DNA of 64,000 bases, taken from NCBI GenBank assembly GCA_946965045.2, contig OX337230.1, positions 1,240,001-1,304,000 of the forward strand, written 5' to 3'. A program made the translations under genes and the position numbers. The notes under the pieces were generated by a model. It worked only from the letters and a program-made list of their open reading frames with translations, did not search any database and had not been told where the DNA came from. Shown piece by piece: positions 52,986 to 63,652 of the stretch. Within the stretch, counting starts at the first letter, position 1. Each line of letters begins with the position of its first letter. This DNA comes from Epithemia pelagica. Lineage: Eukaryota > Bacillariophyta > Bacillariophyceae > Surirellales > Surirellaceae.

Positions 52986-54953
52986 TTAACGTACCCAGAA
53001 GCGAGGTACCGTTTTCATGATTTGACGATTGATGGCAACACTAGCTTCGAATTGTTTCTCATCGGGACGAACAGGTAAGACGGGATGTGGCTGAAGAGGT
53101 TCCACCCCTTCGCGCTCCAAAAGCAAGTTGCCGGCCTGGAGACCCGAGACATAGGCTCGCTCTTGGCACAACCCCTTGGCACCGTGTTCACGCTTTCCCA
53201 TTCGGACCCAGTCACCAGCACAAACCAAGTTCGAAAGAGCCTCAGGAGCGCCTTCCAAAGAAGGGCGCTTTGTGAAGGTACCGGGCGCGAACCAAGATAC
53301 TGTACCGGGGTATCGTCCAACCCAAGAATCAACGACACGAGCATTGCCAAATTCACTAACAGCAGCCGGAAGAAGATCGTCCATGAGAGTGCTGACAATG
53401 TCATCATCGGACAAGGGCAACAATGCGCCGGCGTTGTAGAAATCACAAGCGACAACCGACCCCTGTGGCTCGTCTTGTCCCCATAACTCTTTTTCGTTGC
53501 CCTCTTGTAACTGATCCAACATGAAAAAGGTTCCTCCCGCGCCCCGCAATTCCGAAAAGCGCGAGAATACATTGGCCGGTGTCCGGGTCGGAACCGTGCG
53601 ATCCAACCACAGTCTCACCGAGATGACATCAATGCCTTTCAGCGAAGCAGCATTCGACATGGCAGGAATGCGAGCCAAGTCAGGGCTGGCACCCACCACA
53701 CCCTGCATACCACGGCAAGTCAAGGCCAATACAATGCCGTCAATATCTTCAATCGTTCCGGTTGTACCATCGAGACGAGTGAAATCTAGGGAATCGATCT
53801 TTTTCGGGATGTTTGTTTTGGTGCTTTCAATGGGTGCTGATCGAATCTGTCCAACACGGCAACCGCCCATGACAGTCAGATTGTACTTATCCACCAAGTT
53901 GGTTGCAAGTGGAGCAATCAAGGAATCAGACACGGTGCCGTTTCGAATCCATCGGACATCAAAGCTGTCAATGTGTGCCAAAGCGTAGTAGTAAAGCAAC
54001 TCCATTACCACCAATGCACTCAATTCTTCAGGAGGTTTGAAAAGTCCCACCAGTAGAGTGGGTTTGATGAAATCTTCTACCAGTCGAGGGGATAATCGGA
54101 AACGCAGAAAAAGCTCATGCGCCGTCATACGATCGTACTGTTCTTGAACCTTTTCGTCACCTCCCAAGCAATCCACAGTTGCTAACAAAAGACCAACCAT
54201 TGATGCCCGATCTGACAGAGGGATTCTTTCAAAAAGTGGGAAGGTTGCCAAAACTTGCCCGAGGGGTGAAGGCAAGGCAGGAATGGATTGCCCGGCCAGA
54301 TTCGACAGGAAGGGAATATTGGGCGGAAACTCAGGAAACTGAGCGTTGGAGAAAACTGGTGCGGTGGCTTCAAGTCCGTCAGGAGAATAAAATGAAGAGT
54401 TGGTGAAGTCCGTAAAAACGCTATCTTCTTCAAGTCCAAGCTCAGCACACAGAGCATTGATGTTGGGGTAGTCTTTCCAGAATCCTCGTGTTCCTGCTTC
54501 GACCGGTTTCCCAGTTTTCGACAGGTAAGGTTGACATCCAGTGGGATCGGGCAAAGCATCAATGATTGTAACGTCCGCATCAATGCCACTCTCACAAAGG
54601 GCCTTGGCAGCACCCCAACCACCCCATCCTGCACCAACCACAACAAATTTCTTTCTCTTCGTCCCTGTCTTTTCATCGGCACCTCCAACCGACAGATTTT
54701 GTTGCTCTGCCCACTTTACTGCCGCTGATGGTGTCTCGGTCTCGACATCTTCTGGTTCTTCTACATCTCCGTTGGTGGACCCCAAGACCTTGGATTCGTC
54801 GTCTTCCGCGCTCATCCATGTAACAGCGTGGCTCATCATACGATCTGCATTCCTTACGTTCACCGCAAAGGGTGTCGTCGTAAACGCTTTAGAAGTAAGC
54901 ACATTACAGGCAATGGCTGCAAGCGGAAACAAAGCTCTTTGCCGTCGACTCAT
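52986..54953 (-). CDS. Plastid FAD-dependent oxidoreductase, carotene-desaturase/amine-oxidase-like
   Basis: 655 residues, ATG 54953. N terminus: MSRRQRALFPLAAIACNVLT then SKAFTTTPFA, a signal peptide followed by a Phe-led transit-type motif, as in diatom plastid preproteins. The FAD-binding Rossmann motif is at about residues 103-118 (FVVVGAGWGGWGAAKAL). Family positions include SFDVRWIRNGTVSDSLIAPL and the C-terminal FAD motif LVCAGDWVRMGKREHGAKGL followed by ERAYVSGLQAGNLLL. This groups it with the phytoene/zeta-carotene desaturase-like flavoproteins of plastids, but it is not a canonical PDS or ZDS. Substrate unknown. The gene has its own 5' flank in the following gene-poor region. Confidence 0.8.
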   Translation of the reverse strand: MSRRQRALFPLAAIACNVLTSKAFTTTPFAVNVRNADRMMSHAVTWMSAEDDESKVLGSTNGDVEEPEDVETETPSAAVKWAEQQNLSVGGADEKTGTKRKKFVVVGAGWGGWGAAKALCESGIDADVTIIDALPDPTGCQPYLSKTGKPVEAGTRGFWKDYPNINALCAELGLEEDSVFTDFTNSSFYSPDGLEATAPVFSNAQFPEFPPNIPFLSNLAGQSIPALPSPLGQVLATFPLFERIPLSDRASMVGLLLATVDCLGGDEKVQEQYDRMTAHELFLRFRLSPRLVEDFIKPTLLVGLFKPPEELSALVVMELLYYYALAHIDSFDVRWIRNGTVSDSLIAPLATNLVDKYNLTVMGGCRVGQIRSAPIESTKTNIPKKIDSLDFTRLDGTTGTIEDIDGIVLALTCRGMQGVVGASPDLARIPAMSNAASLKGIDVISVRLWLDRTVPTRTPANVFSRFSELRGAGGTFFMLDQLQEGNEKELWGQDEPQGSVVACDFYNAGALLPLSDDDIVSTLMDDLLPAAVSEFGNARVVDSWVGRYPGTVSWFAPGTFTKRPSLEGAPEALSNLVCAGDWVRMGKREHGAKGLCQERAYVSGLQAGNLLLEREGVEPLQPHPVLPVRPDEKQFEASVAINRQIMKTVPRFWVR

Positions 54954-56181
54954 TGTGGTTCCTCCTCAAATGACATACTATGTGAAAGAAGGGCACCATC
55001 CTCACAAATTGAAGTAGCGAACGATGAACGATGCACGATGCCATCATACACCGCGATGATGCAATAGCGCGAATGATGCGTAAGAGCAGTTAAGTCAGTC
55101 GCATATCAGGTCTGACTCACCAGAACCTCCACTCTACTATTGTACTAACTGTAGTCACTGTCGTGAACGACCAACTCATCGACGTGGAGTCAGTAGTCAG
55201 TACAACTAGTAAGTATAACGAGTACAGACGAGTAAAAAGTCAGTTGAATACATTTACTATCAATCAAGCTGTATCCACAGACAACCGACACATTACGTTA
55301 ACTGGGCACGGGCTCACGTTTCGGATTTTGGGGGGAGATCTGGGGGAAGGGTTCTTCAGGTCGCAGGACTGGAAAATTTTTGAATAATTTTTGAAAATTG
55401 CGAATAACAGCCAGAGAAAAGAGGCCAAAGTACTCCCTCCATCGGTCTTATTTCTATGATTGTTGTATCTTATTATCATAAGAAAATGAAAGAAGATCTA
55501 GAGAGTACGAATCGTAGGAAGAAACAAGACACGAATAGACAAGTGATCGGACAAATCAGATTGTAGGAAGGATAATGATTGGACATGATGATGCTTGAGT
55601 TTCCATAATTGGACTTGATAGTATATCTACTTATACTCTGTTAAATACAAGTACGAGCTCGTAGTCAGTTCCGTGGCATTTGACAACGTAGAACTTTGGG
55701 GTAGATGGTAGGAGGTAGGAGTAGCTAAGGTTAGTACGAGTAAGAAAGAACTCATGACTCAAAGAGTTGTGCGTTGTGTGTTGTCTTGTTGGTTGCAGTT
55801 TTGCACCAGCTTGTCGCGTCCCTCGTCCCTCGTCAAAATTCCACGTCCAAAGAAAGTCAATCGCCAGAGAGTACTATTCAAAATAGAGGCACCTCTTCTC
55901 TAGCCAGCTAGGTAGAATAGATTGATCAGAGTCTATTGACTTAGACATAGATTTGATCTCTGTTTGACGGTCTGTACAGCTAGTATGATTAGTAATGCTT
56001 ACTCTTATTGAATTTCTTATGCTAATAGTTTAGAGCTAGCCACACGGTTTGGTAGCAACAAGCAACACCCCATCCGTCTGTCGTCTTTCAAGTCGTGTCT
56101 ACGGGCCACAAAATGTCAAAAAGACGCGATAATTATGGCGAAAAGTACTAAAATGGACTAAACGCCTAAAATGGGAAATAA
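54954..56181. other. Gene-poor, AT-rich stretch
   Basis: No gene supported. Contains many short GTA/ACT-rich near-repeats (AGTACGAG-type words near 55160-55235 and 55640-55750), possibly decayed element sequence. Its right end is the target site of the hAT element. Confidence 0.4.
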
Positions 56182-57129
56182 TAGAGGTGGCTCCAGCAAC
56201 AGCTCATCTCTGCTGGAGCTAGGTAAGCGCTGGAGACGTCTCTGCTGGAGCTAGGTGAGCGCCTCCAGCTGGAGAATAGACTACCCATGCTACCAGAATG
56301 AAAATGCTTAGCTAGAAGCTACTCCTAGTGTATCTATCTTATGGTGAGAACACATGTTCCCAATTCTCACGTAAAAAATGTAAATCTGTAACGGTGGAAG
56401 GGTCCAGTGATGCTTGTTTCGCAGGTATGATCAGTCCTGCAATACTGAATGCCCGTTCAGAAGAGGCAGCAGTCGCAGGCAACGCAAATTTTCTTGCTAG
56501 GCGCCAAATGTTGGGAAATTCACTTACTTTCATCTTCCACCATGACGCCAAAGGATCCGTGAATCTTGTTGTATCATTGACTTTATATGACAACTTGAGT
56601 CCCTTGGATCTACGAAACCTATCCATTTCAAGATGGCAGATGGTTTGAAATGGAACATGACCCGCATAGCTCGTCATTTCTTCTCCGTCACTGTCTTCAT
56701 TTTCCAGGATATTTCCTAGTGTGTCACTAACTTCAATTTCAGTCTCAGCTTTTTATACTTTTGGGTTACATCAATATCCTCTCCTCCGTATGATACAATG
56801 ATGGGTGGCCTGTTGTATCCATCCGAGAGAACCTTCTTTTTCTGCGTGGCCTTCGAAGTGCCATCCATATCAAGCTCTTCCACCTTTGATGAGTCATCAT
56901 CATCATTGTAATCAGACATTGTGGAAGGCAGTGTGGAGCAAATGAATGACACAGGGTCAGCAATGACCAGAGCGGAGCAAATGAATGACATGCAACCGGC
57001 AACAGTCACAGCGAACGGCGACCAATGTAGCGCTCTTTTCTCGCAACAGAAAATCTCTGCTGGAGTTTCTCCAGCGCTGGAGCTCCAGCGCTGGAGCTGC
57101 GCGTCCGCTTACCGCTGGAGCCACCTCTA
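56182..57129 (-). mobile_element. Internally deleted hAT transposon (948 bp)
   Basis: Terminal inverted repeats TAGAGGTGGCTCCAGC (56182-56197) and its exact reverse complement (57114-57129). They are flanked by an exact 8-bp target duplication, GGAAATAA, at 56174-56181 and 57130-57137. An 8-bp duplication and TAGAGGTG ends are hAT hallmarks. Subterminal regions carry many CTGGAGC motifs in both orientations, probable transposase-binding sites. Inside, on the minus strand, are an N-terminal piece (MSDYNDDDDSSKVEELD...) and the hAT dimerisation region (see 56339-56677); the DDE core and zinc finger are gone. Non-autonomous. Confidence 0.92.
56339..56677 (-). pseudogene. hAT transposase C-terminal dimerisation fragment
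   Basis: Reads DPLASWWKMKVSEFPNIWRL, then ARKFALPATAASSERAFSIAG, and SLDPSTVTDLHFLRENWE, the conserved hAT C-terminal motif (PATxxSSERxFSxAG). It ends FSP stop. No catalytic residues are in this piece, so it cannot act alone. Confidence 0.85.
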
Positions 57130-57137
57130 GGAAATAA

Positions 57138-58088
57138 AAAAGACTCCATTGAAAAATGTGGTGTGCGCCGAAGGGCTATTGCAACACGACCGTAGTGCTA
57201 AAAGTTACTATACAATCGGGTCCCTTCAAACAAAAGAAAGCATTCTTCCCACTATGGGGTAAACAGTACAACCTCACCGAAGTTTTGCACTGCCGTTACG
57301 AACTGTTTGGGCGGTGTTGGAGTTGGTGGTGCAGCGCGCAGCAAACCAGCAGCACCGCCAAAAATCTATCAAAACACACCGATGGTGGAGGCAGGTGCCC
57401 CACAACAATCACAGTGAGAAGAGGCATCAAAGTGATCATCTCACACAAGACTTGGAAGCCCTCACGCCACCATGACGGCGAACGAGCCGGCAACGATCAC
57501 TTGGACCAGTGATCGAGAGAGGTGAGAATCCTTAAAGATGAAGAGCTTGTCTGTTGCTGAGATCACGGTTGCTGTGTGGTTCGTGTGTTCTGCGAGTGCT
57601 TCTATGGTGTCCATGTGCTGCGTAAATCACGGTCAAATTCTACGCGTCTGTAACCTCCCGGCCCCACAGAAGCGGCTTGTTTTGTGTTGTTCACGGCATA
57701 CGGACAAAAAAGATGAAATCCTTTCCATGAAGTCATTCGGAATCATGTTTCGATTTTTTTCTGAATTTGCCCCATCATTCGTCCCATGGTGGGCGTTGAA
57801 AGATTGCTTGTCCTTGCACGGACTTGGAAGTTGGACGTTGCTACTTATTTGGTCGTGGGATATACTATTCAATTCTGTCTACAATACCTATATACTTCGG
57901 TCGGATGTCGTCCATGTCAACACTGTATGATTTTACAGTACCTGCGACATTGTCGTATCTCTAATTGTTTGTTGTGGCTATTGTATTCTGTTGTCTCTTG
58001 CAATTCTTGTTCTTCTCTTCTTCGGTTGTGCTTCATTCTGACAATGGTGCTTGATGTTTGCGATTTGATTCTTAGTCCTGGCCAAAGA
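57138..58088. other. 5' region of the PSP1-domain gene
   Basis: Several ORFs here have unlikely composition. A TTCTTAG just before 58072 is a good splice acceptor, suggesting an untranslated first exon and a 5' UTR intron for the next gene. No independent gene is supported. Confidence 0.4.
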
Positions 58089-60440
58089 ATGGACACAAAG
58101 TCATTAGAAATTGGAGTGGCAGGAATGTCTTTGGTATCTGGTCTTCATGACAGCGGACCGAGTCGAAAAGAAACCGGATCGACTTGTTTATCATCGACTC
58201 CTCCGGATGATGATAGACACCGAGATCCCCGGAACAGCATAAGAAACAACACATCAAGCGCTTCCGATCCACCATCGCCTAGTAGCAACAGCGACAAAAA
58301 TTCAGCGCTCAACCGATCTTTGGGCTCTCGTCCTCCTGGCCTGGGTGGACATGTGCCATCACCCATTGGAAAGCCAGGGCACGCGAAAACCAACTCCAAT
58401 ACTACCGCAGCTACATCACCTCTTTTAACGCTCACTCCGAACTCGTCGGTGGATGGAAATTCGGAATGGCCGGTGCGACAACCATCACCGGAAGAAGCAC
58501 CAACAATCCCCTTTCTGTCCAGTGATCACAGACGGCTATCCGGTGAACATGTGGGAGATACGGGAAGTATGGGGAGTTTTGAGCCCCATGAGCAGGATAA
58601 CGATGGGCTATTAGGACTAGGTGCGCTTCGCGAAAGGACCCAGTCGAGTGGGAGCAATGGAAGCGGTCGTTATTCCCCATCTACAGCTGTTGCACGTGGA
58701 CATTTACCGGCTCACGATGGTGACCGGAGAAGGGAGCGACCACCGCTTTCTCAGCACTATAGTGAGGGTGGTGGAATGAATCAAGGTGGTGTTGAGCGCG
58801 GTGTTGCTGAAAGAACAACATCCACTGGCAGTGCATCGCTACAGTTTCAACAAAATTCTGGCTTTGAATCAGGCGATCCTCGCGGTTTTGGTGCAATTGC
58901 ACGCCCGGAACTTCCTTCCCTACATTCAGCTGGGAACATGGAGGGTTTTATGATTCACCCAAATGGAAATGCGGTTTTTGATCAACAAGGCCATATGTCG
59001 CAAAAGTATGGGCCCATTTCATCGGTTTCGTCGCATGGTCAGCCTCAACAACAACAACAACGCGGATTTCTAGCTATGGACCTTTCAAAAGCTCGGCAAG
59101 GACGAAGTGTTCCTCAGCATGTTCACAATCCAGCCGGTGGCTCGCAAATGGACCCTCGAGTGTACAATCAACAGCAGTTTTCCGCAATGGCACAGCGGGC
59201 AAGTGTCTCGGCGCACCATGGGGTTCCAGGCTCGTTTGAGACTCCAGCAGGACAATATGCATCGCAGAAGCGTAATTCGTTGCCCAATTTTCCTTCGAAT
59301 GCTCCGGTATATGGTCAAATGCAACAACATCCTGGATTGGAACGTAGGGATGCCCTGGACTTCGCTGGTGTTCCACATGGAGGACTATCGGATGAGATGC
59401 GACTAATGGGAAATCCCGCGATGGTGTCCCCAAGCCACAGTCCACATCAAATTCACTATGCTCGTCACCAGAGCGAGAGTTCGGCAGTGATGATGTCTTC
59501 ACAAATGTCAATGGCAAACGCTATGGTTCGGAATCAAAGCGTTCCATTGTCGGTGTCGAGGCAAGCTTCAATGGGAGCAGACGAAGATCTGCATCACCCG
59601 TTGATTGGAGAAAGTATTGATGTACCCGCCGATCCCTATTCGGATTCCCAGTACATGCTATCTCAAAGTGCTGGCTCTGTACCCACGAACATGGGGCGAC
59701 CCAGTAGTCACGGGCATGGGCATTCTCTGTCCTTGGGAGAAATCCCTAATCACTACATGGATGCATCAAGTCATCATTTGCCAACTGCGGGGGCTGCTTT
59801 ACCTCTCCCGAAGGTGGTTTACAGTGTCAAATTCAAGCGGACACAGAGGAATTTTGTCCTCGGCCCCCGCATAACGAGAGATTTGAAGATCGGGACGTAT
59901 GTTAAAGTAGAGGCGGACCGTGGAGAGGATCTTGGTATCGTTGTTGGTAAGGTTCCTGCGGACAAGTTCAATTTTGCAAGCCGAACCCAGTACACTGCTG
60001 GAATGGGTCCTCCTGGCGGCATGGGTGGAAGCAGTGCCGCTGACCTGAAGCGTATCATTCGATTAGCGACACATGACGAAGTGTCCCTGCTTGGTATCAA
60101 GCGAGAAGAAGAAGACGAGCTCCTGAAGATCTGTCGAGGGAAAGTCCGCCTACGTGGACTCCCCATGAACGTCGTAGACGCTGAGTACCAGTTTGACAGA
60201 CACAAGTTGACATTCTTTTTTGAAGCAGAAGGTCGAGTTGATTTCAGGGAGCTCGTGCGAGATTTGTTCAGTATGTACAAGACTAGAATCTGGATGCAGC
60301 AGTTGGACAAAAATACAGCCACCCGCGCGCCAGCTATTATTGCTCCGCAGGCAAATTTGCAGATGGATTACGGAACGCCCATCATTGCGCCTGCTAGCGA
60401 GTTTGCTGACTCGTTGCCGTTGAATGGTATCGGGTGCTAA
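58089..60440 (+). CDS. PSP1 C-terminal-domain protein
   Basis: 783 residues with ATG 58089 (MDTKSLEIGVAGMSL). The frame is open further upstream, but that part looks like UTR or intron. Residues 1-570 are disordered, rich in Ser, Pro, His, Gly and Gln. The conserved domain is at about 576-750: VYSVKFKRTQRNFVLGP, LKIGTYVKVEADRGEDLGIV, RLATHDEVSLLGIKREEEDE, and LTFFFEAEGRVDFRELVRDL, the PSP1 domain of yeast Psp1 and bacterial YaaT. It then has a C-terminal tail. PSP1 proteins are linked to mRNA or polymerase-related assemblies. Role here not known. Confidence 0.85.
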   Translation: MDTKSLEIGVAGMSLVSGLHDSGPSRKETGSTCLSSTPPDDDRHRDPRNSIRNNTSSASDPPSPSSNSDKNSALNRSLGSRPPGLGGHVPSPIGKPGHAKTNSNTTAATSPLLTLTPNSSVDGNSEWPVRQPSPEEAPTIPFLSSDHRRLSGEHVGDTGSMGSFEPHEQDNDGLLGLGALRERTQSSGSNGSGRYSPSTAVARGHLPAHDGDRRRERPPLSQHYSEGGGMNQGGVERGVAERTTSTGSASLQFQQNSGFESGDPRGFGAIARPELPSLHSAGNMEGFMIHPNGNAVFDQQGHMSQKYGPISSVSSHGQPQQQQQRGFLAMDLSKARQGRSVPQHVHNPAGGSQMDPRVYNQQQFSAMAQRASVSAHHGVPGSFETPAGQYASQKRNSLPNFPSNAPVYGQMQQHPGLERRDALDFAGVPHGGLSDEMRLMGNPAMVSPSHSPHQIHYARHQSESSAVMMSSQMSMANAMVRNQSVPLSVSRQASMGADEDLHHPLIGESIDVPADPYSDSQYMLSQSAGSVPTNMGRPSSHGHGHSLSLGEIPNHYMDASSHHLPTAGAALPLPKVVYSVKFKRTQRNFVLGPRITRDLKIGTYVKVEADRGEDLGIVVGKVPADKFNFASRTQYTAGMGPPGGMGGSSAADLKRIIRLATHDEVSLLGIKREEEDELLKICRGKVRLRGLPMNVVDAEYQFDRHKLTFFFEAEGRVDFRELVRDLFSMYKTRIWMQQLDKNTATRAPAIIAPQANLQMDYGTPIIAPASEFADSLPLNGIGC

Positions 60441-60913
60441 ACCGCATTGAGAACAGAATTGAGACATTATGTCAAGAAGATTTGAATAGAGAAGATTACA
60501 ACTTTTTCAAGAGCACACAAGAAAATTTTCTTGTGTGCAATGTGCAGATAAATCATCATGGGGAAAGAATTGGTCGTGAAGAGGAGAGGTTATTTCGTAA
60601 GGTGGCGGCGCTGCACAATTTGCTATTGCTAGCAGCGACCGGGCAAACGTACACACCTCATTCTTCGTTTTGTGTAAGTTTAAAAGAGTCAGGCACCAAC
60701 ACATCTACAGCACTCGGGCATTGGCTCAGTACAAGCATATCGCGAAACAGTAAACTATATAAAGAACGTAGTAGAATTTATGTCGGACTTATACCTGCTG
60801 GAGGAGGTCATTCGAAGCAAGACGAGATTAAGTGACAAGTATAGAACATTTTAGGTTTAAAAAGAGTAACAACAAAATCCGTAAGGTACTTTCTACGAAA
60901 CCTAATTGCATCG
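60441..60913. other. Intergenic, convergent gene ends
   Basis: 3' flanks of the PSP1-domain and hydrolase genes. Includes a short palindrome, AAGAAAATTTTCTT, near 60518-60531. No gene supported. Confidence 0.4.
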
Positions 60914-61852
60914 TCAAAGCGATGGAACAGTTTTTTCGAGCCAATCGAGAACTGCCTGAATCACAAGTTGGATGACCTCCGGTTTGTCTTGCAAAAGCTG
61001 ATGGCCGTAAGTTTCAATCGGTACCAGTGTTGCATATTGCGGGCCAATCTTGTCGACAAATTCTTGCATGGCATCAAAGGATGTTCGACAATCGTGTCGC
61101 CCATGAACTGCCAAGAGAGGGACACTCCATTCGCCTGTGCGACCACGAATGACCTTCCCCGATGCCAAGGTTGCGGCCACACCCCCAATGGTGGGTCGAA
61201 TACTGGTGGAGATTTTGGCATCGGCACGGGCGGTGCGAGCCCATTCCTTGTCACCAAAGGCATTGTCAAAGGTAGAATCAAAGTCCGTGGCTGGCATGAT
61301 CCAACGGGGGTAATACTGTGCCATGAAGCACAAGAGTTGCACCACAGGTTGCGGTGGAAGAAACTCTGGCTTGACCTTGAGGAGTCCACCCAAGGATATG
61401 CAAGCGTCAACTTTGCAACCATAGCTCGACTGGTCCAAGGCGGTTTCAAAGACTTGAAGGGCTCCGAAGGACTCACCCAAGAGAATCACGGGGAGCGTTT
61501 TGGATTCAGCCTCATTTTGCATCCATTGAATTGCGGAAGCAACGTCTTCGACAAACCAATCAAAGGATCGGACATGCGATACTCCTGGGGAAGGAGTATC
61601 AGGGTCATCTTCACTGTATCCACACTTCACCTGATCGTAACCGACACAAAAGATGGATCCTTTGCTTGTCAAGGCACTTGCAATTTCCTCAAAGTATCCA
61701 GAATGCCAACCACCTCCGTGTACATAGAGCAACAAGGCCCTCGGATTGTGACAGGGCCAGACACGAGTTGCCAATCGGGCCCCTCGAGGACTGAAAAGCG
61801 CTGGTCCAGTCGGTGAAGCTGGAGGCAAAGGGATTTGGTGCGCCAATTTCAT
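60914..61852 (-). CDS. Alpha/beta-hydrolase (lipase/esterase-like)
   Basis: 312 residues from ATG 61852 (MKLAHQIPLPPAS); the frame is open a little upstream. Motifs: LLLYVHGGGWHSGYF (oxyanion hole HGGG), VGYDQVKCGYSEDD, ILLGESFGALQVFE (nucleophile in G-E-S-F-G), LLAVHGRHDCRTS (acid Asp) and ETYGHQLLQDKPE (catalytic His). The order and spacing fit the monoacylglycerol-lipase/caffeoylshikimate-esterase-like hydrolases. No signal peptide is clear. Divergent from the next gene, about 530 bp between starts. Confidence 0.85.
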   Translation of the reverse strand: MKLAHQIPLPPASPTGPALFSPRGARLATRVWPCHNPRALLLYVHGGGWHSGYFEEIASALTSKGSIFCVGYDQVKCGYSEDDPDTPSPGVSHVRSFDWFVEDVASAIQWMQNEAESKTLPVILLGESFGALQVFETALDQSSYGCKVDACISLGGLLKVKPEFLPPQPVVQLLCFMAQYYPRWIMPATDFDSTFDNAFGDKEWARTARADAKISTSIRPTIGGVAATLASGKVIRGRTGEWSVPLLAVHGRHDCRTSFDAMQEFVDKIGPQYATLVPIETYGHQLLQDKPEVIQLVIQAVLDWLEKTVPSL

Positions 61853-62382
61853 TCTATACCACCATTGAACTATGAACAACTCCTCTTCTCCAAACCAATA
61901 TTGGTTCGTTGTCCAAAGGACGTGGCAGTATCTTGCCTAGATGCGACCGATGAATGAAGCCGTTCTTCTTGTTCCGAGTTGTTCTCGTGCATTCTCAACC
62001 TCAGTCTCAGGGCAAGTCATCTTCATCATACGGATATCTTCAACAAGAACGGATGATCTGGACCGAAGTAATCCATTTTCAATACCATTGACAAGGGAAA
62101 TGGCACCTAAGCGGATACCCAACCATACCCATTGTGTCAAGACGCAACGTCATCGTGGATTCATTTCAATTCCAAATTCCAATGTGGATGCAGAAAAAAA
62201 TCCTTCCCAACTTTTTCAGTCGCAGATAATCGAAACACGTCTCGCTCTCGCATCGATCGCAGTCGCGCACGGGTTTGCCTTGAATGACTGTCATTCTTGG
62301 CGCGAATGAAACCAATGTGCCGATCCTGGAATAAGGAATGACAAAAAGAGAAGACAAGAACTAAGAAGAAGAAAACATTGCC

Positions 62383-63486
62383 ATGAAGAAATCGTCACCC
62401 TTGACTGTATTTGTGGTTCGTCATGGCGAGCGCCTCGACTTGGCCATGAAGAAGCGTGGCGAACGAGTGCCGTCCGAGCTCAAGTTGGACCCTCCCCTCA
62501 CGTCGCATGGACATGAGCAAGCACACGAGGCCTTTTCGAAATTGGCTCAGGGTCTGGAACAAGATGGAACCAAGCGAAAGATTGCAGTTTTTTCGTCTCC
62601 AACAAAACGTGCCATCGGAACCTCTCTCATGCTGACGACATCGGGTATGAACAGGATACCGTTCATTGACTGGGGTTTCCAGCGATCAGTGAGTGCCACC
62701 CACAAGGAGGACGATTCCAGCAACAACAAGAAAACACTCCACGATTCAACAATACCAATAACGGTTTTGAATGGACTCGGATCTTGCGCAGCTCGAATTG
62801 CCCATCATGGAGGCGCCGAAGCTTGTGTGAAAGAAGGATGGTTGCCTTGCGCCGATTTTTCCGACAATGATGGATCGGACAACTGTCCAGCTGCAGAGGA
62901 GCTACGAAAGATGCAAGCAATCAGTCCGGATGGTCTTGGCTCAGACAATAAGGATGTTGCTCAATACTGGAAACTTGACCAACAAAATCAGACGTTGATT
63001 CCACTCGCCCCTCCCGTTTCTCCCCTTGTCGATACACTTGAGCATCCGGTTCGGTCGATAGGATACCACGAGGTTCCTGACCATTGCCTTCCACAAACGA
63101 AGAATGAATATTTTTGGCAAGCTCTTGATCGCGCCGTTCTCTTGGCAGAAGCAGATGGTTGCGATACGTTGATTGTCGTGGCCCACCGAGAAGCCGTCAG
63201 AGAGATGTTGGCACGATGGAAGACCAACGGGTATCGAGATCCTGATCGACTCAATTACTGCTGTATTGCAAGCTTTGTTGCACAAACATATGACAATCAC
63301 TCTTGTCGATGGTGCTACCATGGCGTGGTGGACTACCAAAACTTTACTATTGACAATGTCCCTTCCAAAGAGAGATGGAAACAGAAACAGGCAAGAAAGA
63401 AGGGTATGGATAACGGGGAAAGTGGACAAGTCCAGTTAGCACGGATCACATGTTCGAAGGACGTAGAGAGAGATATAGAAGTATAG
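62383..63486 (+). CDS. Histidine-phosphatase (phosphoglycerate mutase-like) protein
   Basis: 367 residues, ATG 62383. The catalytic motif is VFVVRHGERLDL (R-H-G-E; His about residue 13). Then LTSHGHEQAHEAF, FSSPTKRAIGTSL (conserved Arg) and, near the end, TLIVVAHREAVREML (second catalytic His). The middle insert (63-180) is long and variable. UBASH3/STS-like and other eukaryotic members share this build; substrate unknown. C-terminal tail is Lys/Arg-rich. Confidence 0.85.
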   Translation: MKKSSPLTVFVVRHGERLDLAMKKRGERVPSELKLDPPLTSHGHEQAHEAFSKLAQGLEQDGTKRKIAVFSSPTKRAIGTSLMLTTSGMNRIPFIDWGFQRSVSATHKEDDSSNNKKTLHDSTIPITVLNGLGSCAARIAHHGGAEACVKEGWLPCADFSDNDGSDNCPAAEELRKMQAISPDGLGSDNKDVAQYWKLDQQNQTLIPLAPPVSPLVDTLEHPVRSIGYHEVPDHCLPQTKNEYFWQALDRAVLLAEADGCDTLIVVAHREAVREMLARWKTNGYRDPDRLNYCCIASFVAQTYDNHSCRWCYHGVVDYQNFTIDNVPSKERWKQKQARKKGMDNGESGQVQLARITCSKDVERDIEV

Positions 63487-63652
63487 AAGGCTTAAAGACT
63501 CAACGTATCGTCTGGTCTCGACTGTGCCCGATTGAATAGCGTCAATGATATGACAAATGAACACGGGAGAATGTACAAACAACATCATATAGAAACATTT
63601 TGGGCAGCTGCGTTATGATGAAAGATAGTAATGAGGCTACCTAGATACCTTC

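Noticed and set aside
57538-57930. 130-codon plus ORF before the PSP1-domain gene
   Set aside because: Unlikely composition and overlap with a probable 5' UTR and intron; no homology recognised.
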